Source: CALAGB01 sp963789565 (GTDB taxonomy: Bacteria > Chloroflexota > Chloroflexia > Thermomicrobiales > Thermomicrobiaceae). Taken from it: DNA of 64,000 nt. The stretch spans positions 1,116,001 to 1,180,000 of the forward strand of contig CAWBKX010000002.1 of assembly GCA_963789565.1 (NCBI GenBank). Reading direction: 5' to 3'. Position numbers and translations under genes: made by a program. The stretch's first letter is position 1. Each line of letters starts with the position of its first letter. Shown here piece after piece: positions 58,694 to 64,000 of the stretch. Below the pieces are notes generated by a model. That model was given only the letters and a program-made list of their open reading frames with translations, was not told the origin of the DNA and made no database searches.

Positions 58694-59157
58694 CGTGGGA
58701 ATACACCATTGCTGCTTCTGCCAGGGCTTGAGTTCGTTTTTTTAAGCGTGCGTCGCACGGTCTCGTCGGAGATACTCCCCACCACGGCCAGTTCCACCAG
58801 ACGATCGGCCAAGAGTTGCATGGTCCAGGTGGTGCGTCCAGCCGGCGGATCGCTGCAGGCCAGGGCCACGAGACGCGCCTCCTGGGGACCGCTCAGTTTG
58901 GCCGCCGCGCCGGGTCGCGGACGATCGACCAAGGCGGCGGTCACGCCCGCCTCAACCGCGCGTCGCCGCAGCCGAATGACGGTGCGCTCATGGACCCCGA
59001 CCGCGGTGGCAATCTCCGGATCCCGCAATCCCCGGTCGGCGAGGAGCAGCACCCGGGCACGCTGGATGGTCCGCACCTTGGCTTCCCCGCGACGCGTCAT
59101 CGTCGTCAGGTCGCGTCGTTCCTCCGGCGTCAACTGCACACGATACATGGCTGGCAT
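58690..59157 (-). CDS. IS630 transposase, upstream frame (HTH part), copy 2
   Basis: 155-aa frame identical to that of copy 1, starting at ATG 59157 with GGGAGGGAGC upstream. The A7 slip site (T7 on the plus strand, at 58737-58743) is preserved. Preservation of both the site and the frames argues that this copy is intact and able to make the 377-aa fusion. Confidence 0.85.
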   Translation of the reverse strand: MPAMYRVQLTPEERRDLTTMTRRGEAKVRTIQRARVLLLADRGLRDPEIATAVGVHERTVIRLRRRAVEAGVTAALVDRPRPGAAAKLSGPQEARLVALACSDPPAGRTTWTMQLLADRLVELAVVGSISDETVRRTLKKTNSSPGRSSNGVFPR

Positions 59158-59370
59158 GGTGCTCCCTCCCATCGACACACACTCGTTGCGCTCCATCCAG
59201 CCTACTGGTACTGTGACTCTCTGGCAAATCCTCTGTGGCCGACTACTGAGGATCGTTGAAACAATTTTGGCAGTCGCTCGCCGTTCACCCGGAACCGAAT
59301 TCACCCCCACTGACCAACCGCCCACACGGTGATTGAGGAGTCAATCCGGCAACGAGTCCATGACCGCGCT

Positions 59371-59524
59371 GGGCTGAAGCCGCGCGCTAGCCTATACGAA
59401 GCCTGCTGGAAGCAGGCTGAGCAGGTGCAAACCCTCACTCGGGACGCGCACGTTGACGGATTTGGAGCCCAAGCTCAGCCCGCTTGAGCGGGGTTCGCTT
59501 AGTTCAGCGCTGCGGCTTCAGCCC
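59371..59524. repeat. 154-bp structured palindromic repeat
   Basis: Bounded by a perfect 13-bp inverted repeat, GGGCTGAAGCCGC (59371-59383) and GCGGCTTCAGCCC (59512-59524). Inside are AGCCTGCT GGA AGCAGGCT (59400-59418, 8-bp stem) and CCCGCT TG AGCGGG (59479-59492, 6-bp stem). As RNA or single-stranded DNA this folds into a multi-armed structure. It has no coding potential and fills the gene-free gap (59251-59596) between the IS copy and RNase J. Confidence 0.6.
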
Positions 59525-59596
59525 GGCGTGAGAGCGAAGCCATCCACGTGGTGAACGCGCGGACATCACCTGAGTTTCGACGCAGCAGCCAACATC

Positions 59597-61261
59597 CTAC
59601 AGCTCACTGACTACCGGCAGGATCAGCGGGTGCAGCTTGGTCTGGCGGTAGATCTGCCGACTGAGCACGCCCTTGGTTCGACTCACCAGGTAGCCAGTGC
59701 TGAATCCGCCCTTTTGACGCCGCGCCAGGAACTTCTGGAGCTCATCCTCGGCGCGACGCAAGACCTTAACGTCGATCTCACCGTCAAGCCCCTGCACGGC
59801 GATGGTTGGACCGGCGATAAGCTGTCTGCTTTCGCGATCGACCACCATGCTGGCAACGATGAAGCCATGCGAGGCAATCTCGTCTCGATTGCGCAGGATC
59901 ACCTGCCGGTTGCTGACGATGTCGACCAGTACGGCTCCGGAATTGGACATGCCTTCTTTGCGACCGGAATCGCGGCCGAAGCTGTAGATGCCGCCGAGAT
60001 CCGGCAAGATGATCTGACTGTCGTTCAGTCCCTGCTCCAGCGCGAGATGCCGGTAGAGTGAAAGATGCCGGTGTTCCCCGTGAATTGGCATCACGAACCG
60101 CGGACGAATGAGCCGCAGCATGAACTTCAGCTCATCTCGGCTAGCGTGACCGGAGACGTGGATCGTCGGTTCCAGGGCAGAATAGACGACCTCAAAGCCG
60201 CGCTTGAAGAGGAGATCGATCGTCTGGCCAACACTCTCCTCGTTGCCTGGAACTGGAGTGGCCGAGAAGATGACGGTGTCACCTTTGGACAGTCGAATGT
60301 GCTGGTGCTCGCCACTGGCAACGCGGGCCAGCGCCGCGCCAGCCTCGCCCTGGCTTCCAGTCGTCAAGATCAGCGCCTGCTTCGGCGGCAGCTTCATCGC
60401 AATGTCAATTGGCACCAGCACGCCGTCCGGCGGGTCCATATAGCCGAGGTTCATGGCGATGCGCGTGCTCTGTTCCATACTGCGGCCAGTCACAGCGACT
60501 TTGCGCCCGTGCCGGTAGCCGGCGCGAATGGCTTGATCGAGCCGTGTGATGTTCGAGGCGAACGTGGTCAAGACGACGCGCCCGGGTGCCTGACCGATGA
60601 CGCGATACAGTGTCTCGCTCACCACCGACTCGGACGGCGTGTGCCCAGGTCGCTCGACGCGCACGGCGTCGGTGAGGAGAAGCAGAACGCCCTCGTCGCC
60701 GATCTCACGCAGGCGCGCTTCGTTGGTTGGCAGTCCAAGCGGCGGAGTTGGATCAAATTTGTAATCGCCGGTATGGACGACCCAGCCGATGGGTGTCTTC
60801 AAACCGATGGCGAAGCTTCCGGGGATACTATGGGTAACGTTGATGAACTCGGCTTCGAATGACTTACCGAATTGATAGTGCTCCCCCGGCTCGATGACGT
60901 GGAGATCAGCCAGGTTGAGGATCCCAGCTTCGTCGAGTTTGGCCTCGGCGAACGCAATCGCCAGCGCGGAACCGTAGATCGGAACAGGCGCGGCCTGCTT
61001 CAACAGGGGGAGAAGATAGGGAAGACCGCCAATATGGTCTTCGTGACCATGAGTGATAAGAATTCCACGAAACTTGTTGAGTCGCTCTAAAACGTAGCTG
61101 ATGTCTGGAATGATGAGATCGATTCCCCGCATTTCGTCTTCGGGAAATTTGGCTCCGGCATCGATGATGACGAGATCGCCACGGTATTCGACGACCGTGA
61201 GGTTCTTGCCGACTTCACCAACTCCACCGAGCGGGATGGCCCTGATTCTCGGACGCGGCAT
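59597..61261 (-). CDS. rnj: Ribonuclease J
   Basis: About 554-aa metallo-beta-lactamase/beta-CASP ribonuclease, the usual length of RNase J. It has 5'-exo and endonuclease activity in mRNA decay and rRNA processing. Motifs: ITHGHEDHIGGLPYLL (zinc His/Asp), INVTHSIPGSFAIGLKTP, VHTGDYKFDPTPP, TDAVRVERPGHTPSE where typical enzymes read D(S/A)TNxxxPG, and the beta-CASP segment with HVSGHASRDELKFMLRL and MPIHGEHRHLSLY. The ATG at 61261 (MPRPRIRAIPLGG) with AAGGGA upstream is preferred to 61309. Confidence 0.93.
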   Translation of the reverse strand: MPRPRIRAIPLGGVGEVGKNLTVVEYRGDLVIIDAGAKFPEDEMRGIDLIIPDISYVLERLNKFRGILITHGHEDHIGGLPYLLPLLKQAAPVPIYGSALAIAFAEAKLDEAGILNLADLHVIEPGEHYQFGKSFEAEFINVTHSIPGSFAIGLKTPIGWVVHTGDYKFDPTPPLGLPTNEARLREIGDEGVLLLLTDAVRVERPGHTPSESVVSETLYRVIGQAPGRVVLTTFASNITRLDQAIRAGYRHGRKVAVTGRSMEQSTRIAMNLGYMDPPDGVLVPIDIAMKLPPKQALILTTGSQGEAGAALARVASGEHQHIRLSKGDTVIFSATPVPGNEESVGQTIDLLFKRGFEVVYSALEPTIHVSGHASRDELKFMLRLIRPRFVMPIHGEHRHLSLYRHLALEQGLNDSQIILPDLGGIYSFGRDSGRKEGMSNSGAVLVDIVSNRQVILRNRDEIASHGFIVASMVVDRESRQLIAGPTIAVQGLDGEIDVKVLRRAEDELQKFLARRQKGGFSTGYLVSRTKGVLSRQIYRQTKLHPLILPVVSEL

Positions 61262-61552
61262 TCGTTTTGGTTCCCTTGCTGCAAATCGAGTGTTCAATTG
61301 GCGCGCCATTGCGCCTGCATAAGTTTCTCACGTCGCGGTCATTAGAACGACTTTCGGCGCGATTACGATTGATCGACTGTCCGATCATGCCATGCCAGTT
61401 CGCACGCTCGGTGCCGGAGCCTGACCGAATCAACAAGAATTGGGGCGTGAGCGTTTCAGTGGAGGCGCAACCTGTCCGTTCCTTGACACCATTTGTCCAG
61501 CGTCTCTAAGATTCGGAGACACTGCCGTTCACCCACTCGTGAGGAGTTGATC

Positions 61553-62281
61553 GTGACCGACCTGCTCTACATGGTCGACAGCTATTTGCGTGAATTCGAC
61601 GCGGTCGTGCTTGATGTCAACGACGCCGGTCAGGTCATTCTCGATCGAACCGCCTTCTACGCGGGCGGTGGCGGGCAGCCTTGCGATACAGGCACGCTGA
61701 CCACCGACGGCAAGACCTGGCAAGTCATTAAAGTTGGCAAGGCGGACGGCGAGATCGTTCATACCGTCGCCGGGGACGACCCTCCAGCACCGGGCACCCA
61801 CGTGCACGGCCAGCTCAACTGGGATCAACGCTATAAGCTGATGCGCACGCACACCGCATTGCATGTTCTCTGTGGCACCGTCTTTCGCGAGTACGGCGCG
61901 CAGGTCACGGGCGGTAACATGGGGACCGACAAGGCGCGCATGGACTTCGAGCTCGAAGACTTGAATCCCGAGCGCGTGGCGCACATCGAGGAACTGGCGA
62001 ACCGGTCAATCGAATCCGGCATGAACGTCTCCTGGCGTTCACTGCCTCGTGAGGAGGCGTTCCAGATACCCGATCTCATCCGCACCAAGATCAACCTGCT
62101 GCCGGATTCGATCACCGAAGTACGGATCGTCGAAATCGAGGGGCTCGACTTGCAGGCTGACGGCGGCACGCACGTGCGCAACACACACGAGGTGGGCGGG
62201 ATCAAAGTGATCGGAACGCGAAGCAAGGGACGCATCAACAAGCGTCTTGAAATCGAGTTGACGGACGGAACGGACAGCTAA
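61553..62281 (+). CDS. AlaX-type trans-editing protein (alanyl-tRNA editing domain)
   Basis: 242-aa free-standing relative of the AlaRS editing domain, which hydrolyses Ser- or Gly-mischarged tRNA-Ala. A short N-terminal beta domain (FYAGGGGQPCDTGTL) precedes the zinc-binding core. HTALHVLCGTVF supplies the first His pair. C-terminal DGGTHVRNTHEVGGIKVIG supplies the remaining ligands, but the Cys usually found before GGTHV is Asp-Gly here (QADGGTHV). The GTG at 61553 has GAGGAG upstream and is preferred over the frame's earlier start at 61493. It is divergent from rnj. Confidence 0.85.
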   Translation: MTDLLYMVDSYLREFDAVVLDVNDAGQVILDRTAFYAGGGGQPCDTGTLTTDGKTWQVIKVGKADGEIVHTVAGDDPPAPGTHVHGQLNWDQRYKLMRTHTALHVLCGTVFREYGAQVTGGNMGTDKARMDFELEDLNPERVAHIEELANRSIESGMNVSWRSLPREEAFQIPDLIRTKINLLPDSITEVRIVEIEGLDLQADGGTHVRNTHEVGGIKVIGTRSKGRINKRLEIELTDGTDS

Positions 62282-62310
62282 ACGCTCGTTCGATATGAGG
62301 GGGAGAGACG

Positions 62311-63501
62311 GTGTCGATTGATTGGGAGGGCCAGCTCGCTCGGCGGGCGAAACGAATTCGCTCGTCCGTCAGGTTCAAATTCGGAGAGCCCGAAGACCAT
62401 CCCAACATCATCCCCTTTGCGGGCGGCGCCCCGCCGGTCGACTGCCTGCCGATCAAACGATTGGAGGCGGCCGTCACGCAGGTCTGGCGCGATCTCGACC
62501 CCACGACCCTCTACTACGACGAATATCAGGGCCATGAACCGTTACGCGCACTGATTGCCGAGCGCATGGGGCGCCGCGGAGTCGATATCACGTCTGACGA
62601 CGTGCTGATCACTGCTGGATCGCAGCAAGGTTTAGAGCTGACCGCCAAGCTCTTCCTGAACCCTGGAGATCGAGTCGTCGTGGAAGCGCCGACGTATTTC
62701 GGCGCCCTGCAGATTTTCGAGGTGTATGAGGCCGAATTTCTCCCCGTGCCGGTCGACGACGAAGGCATCGTCATCGATGAGCTCGAACGAGCGCTGCAGT
62801 CCGAACCAAAACCCAAACTCATCTACTTGATCCCAACTTTCCAAAACCCGACGGGGATCGCGTTGAGTCGCGAGCGGCGCGAGAAGGTCATCGCCCTCTC
62901 CCAGCAGTATGGTGTGCCGATCATCGAGGACGATCCCTACGGCGAGCTGTGGTTCCATGGTGGTGACCACGGAACGTTGCGGTCGTTGTCGACTGAGGTG
63001 ATCTACCTCGGCACCTTCTCCAAGACGATCGCTCCCGCGCTGCGCATGGGTTGGTTGGTCGCGCCAAACGTGCTCATGCAGCGCTTCGTCGACGCACGAG
63101 AAGGAGTCGACATTCAGAGCGACCGTATGGTGCAGCGGGCCATCGTGCGTGCTTGTGATGGTGGATGGCTCGATGAGCATATCGACCGCTGCCGCGATGA
63201 GTACCGCAAGCGCTGCGATTTCATGCTGGAGTGCCTGGAACGTGACATGCCGCGCGGCACCAAGTGGACTCAGCCGGACGGTGGGTTCTTCATTTGGGTG
63301 ACGCTGCCGGACAACGCCAACGCCGACGAACTGGTCAAGGAGTGCGCCCGCGACGGCGTGCTATATAATCCGGGCTCCTGCTTCTACACCGATTGGGACC
63401 CGAAGCCGACGTTGCGGCTCGGCTTTTCGACGCTACCGCCTGAGCTGGTCAGCGAGGGCATCACACGCATGGGAGAGGTCTTTCGCCGCCACCTTGGCTA
63501 A
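62311..63501 (+). CDS. PLP-dependent aminotransferase, class I/II (2-aminoadipate-type)
   Basis: 396-aa fold-type I aminotransferase. Substrate and cofactor motifs: IPFAGGAPPVDCLP, LYYDEYQGHEPLRALIAERM, ITAGSQQGLELTAKLFL, YLIPTFQNPTGIALSRERR, IIEDDPYGELWF, and the Schiff-base Lys in YLGTFSKTIAPALRMGW. The LYY.EYQG..PLR pattern and length fit the group of LysN-like 2-aminoadipate and aromatic transaminases. No MocR-type DNA-binding domain precedes it. The GTG at 62311 follows GAGGGGGAGAG. It lies 29 bp after the AlaX gene on the same strand. Confidence 0.9.
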   Translation: MSIDWEGQLARRAKRIRSSVRFKFGEPEDHPNIIPFAGGAPPVDCLPIKRLEAAVTQVWRDLDPTTLYYDEYQGHEPLRALIAERMGRRGVDITSDDVLITAGSQQGLELTAKLFLNPGDRVVVEAPTYFGALQIFEVYEAEFLPVPVDDEGIVIDELERALQSEPKPKLIYLIPTFQNPTGIALSRERREKVIALSQQYGVPIIEDDPYGELWFHGGDHGTLRSLSTEVIYLGTFSKTIAPALRMGWLVAPNVLMQRFVDAREGVDIQSDRMVQRAIVRACDGGWLDEHIDRCRDEYRKRCDFMLECLERDMPRGTKWTQPDGGFFIWVTLPDNANADELVKECARDGVLYNPGSCFYTDWDPKPTLRLGFSTLPPELVSEGITRMGEVFRRHLG

Positions 63502-63552
63502 GGTGTCGTGCCCGGGAGCGAATCCTGCGTCGATGATGTCCCGGGAGGACAG

Positions 63553-64000
63553 ATGCCGAAGAAGATCTCGGAAGTCGTGGAAATCAACGGTCACACGATC
63601 GAGTTGACCAGCCTCGACAAGCCCTATTGGCCGGATGACGAGCTGACAAAAGGCGACGCGCTCAACTATTACCGCGCCGTCGCGGACGTGATGCTCCCGT
63701 ATCTGGCCGAACGTCCAGTCACCTTTCGAGCCTATCCCAACGGCATTAACGGTCCAGGATTCTGGCGTCGCGACCTGCCGGACAACGCGCCCGATTGGTT
63801 GATGTCGGTGAGGTATCAGCCAGAAACCCGCGAAGAGCGCATCGACGTTCCATTGATCGACGATGAGGCCGCGCTTATTTGGTGGGCCGACCATGCGGCC
63901 ATCGAGGTGCATCAATGGCTTTCGTTGAAGGATGATCTCGATCGACCCGATTGGGCCGTCTTCGACCTCGATCCAGGCAAAGAACTCGAATTCGAACAAA
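63553..64000 (+). CDS. LigD-type polymerase (primase-polymerase) domain protein, 5' part
   Basis: First about 149 codons of a gene cut by the right edge, starting at ATG 63553 with GGGAGGAC just upstream. The translation MPKKISEVVEINGHTIELTSLDKPYWPDDELTKGD, YRAVADVMLPYLAERPVTFRAYPNGINGPGFW and VFDLDPG match the polymerase domain of LigD, used in bacterial non-homologous end joining. The DxD of FDLDPG is the catalytic metal site. Whether a ligase domain follows cannot be seen. Confidence 0.85.
   Translation, partial: MPKKISEVVEINGHTIELTSLDKPYWPDDELTKGDALNYYRAVADVMLPYLAERPVTFRAYPNGINGPGFWRRDLPDNAPDWLMSVRYQPETREERIDVPLIDDEAALIWWADHAAIEVHQWLSLKDDLDRPDWAVFDLDPGKELEFEQ

Larger units (their letters stand above)
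57999..59250 (-). mobile_element. IS630-family insertion sequence, copy 2 (inverted)
   Basis: 1252-bp element, same length as the copy at 34365-35616 and apparently identical in all frames compared, in the opposite orientation and about 22.4 kb away. Ends are the same imperfect inverted repeats (CTGAGTAGGTGACCACAG here, CTCAGTAG... on the other side). The outer flanks differ from copy 1 (AAGACACG and GATCGTTG), so it arose by transposition rather than by duplication of a larger segment. TA dinucleotides lie just inside both ends (58004-58005, 59244-59245). No TGTCATCCTGA unit surrounds this copy. Confidence 0.85.

Noticed and set aside
1..64000. tRNA, rRNA or CRISPR arrays
   Set aside because: No cloverleaf, rRNA core sequence or regularly spaced repeat array was recognised on either strand; a tRNAscan/CRISPR search could still be run.

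Overview
This window looks like chromosomal DNA of a high-GC member of the Chloroflexota, probably close to the Thermomicrobia/Sphaerobacter side. That placement is an inference. It rests on the C-terminal 'FGYP...QYFER' and 'FERRVVTYTP...GNVGR' wall/secreted repeats, Tat-type N-termini on exported proteins, frequent GTG starts, an RNase J, and a long IleRS with an HHGW signature. No rRNA or tRNA gene is present to confirm it. Gene density is high and most of the window is ordinary housekeeping DNA.

Region 1 (1-4.4 kb, minus strand) is a fatty-acid/ribosomal-protein cluster: yceD-like, rpmF, fabH, fabD, fabG, and the 5' part of accC running off the left edge. Region 2 (4.6-24.1 kb) is a phosphate/polyphosphate island. 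After an M42 aminopeptidase come a PhoB/PhoR-type two-component pair, a second PhoB-like regulator translationally abutting pstS, then pstC, pstA, two consecutive pstB genes and phoU. After an HPP membrane protein, an HD protein and an aldehyde dehydrogenase come an exopolyphosphatase (ppx), a tandem pair of thymidylate-kinase-like P-loop proteins (the second has Arg in place of the Walker-A Lys), a SixA histidine phosphatase and a CYTH-CHAD protein. I regard ppx - tmk-like pair - sixA - CYTH/CHAD as the most interesting candidate system here: a possible polyphosphate-handling module driven by phosphate sensing.

Region 3 (24.2-34.2 kb) holds a DUF2085 membrane protein, a secreted PGRP-type amidase with two C-terminal wall repeats, a PRC-barrel protein, radC, ftsY-ffh (SRP pathway) and a NarX/NarL-like two-component pair. 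Region 4 (34.2-36.9 kb) is a mobile/repeat zone: a 1.25-kb IS630-family element, a methyltransferase, and a nest of IS-end-like and TGTCATCCTGA-bounded repeats, ending exactly at the stop codon of ileS. ileS has a T-box leader. A tandem pair of about 50-residue membrane proteins (40.7-41.1 kb) follows; the second is very short.

Region 5 (41-58 kb) carries envelope and general genes: GlsB-like protein, CAP-domain secreted protein, GDPD-PAP2 pair, ispH, polysaccharide deacetylase, HAD phosphatase, sirtuin, a transmembrane Ser/Thr kinase with an extracytoplasmic beta-sandwich-like domain, a YfhO-like protein, ychF, a metallophosphoesterase, queC, a DUF457 protein and a 4-TM protein. Region 6 (58-64 kb) has a second, apparently identical, inverted copy of the IS630 element, a structured palindromic repeat, rnj (RNase J), an AlaX-type editing protein, a PLP aminotransferase, and the start of a LigD-type polymerase gene cut by the right edge.
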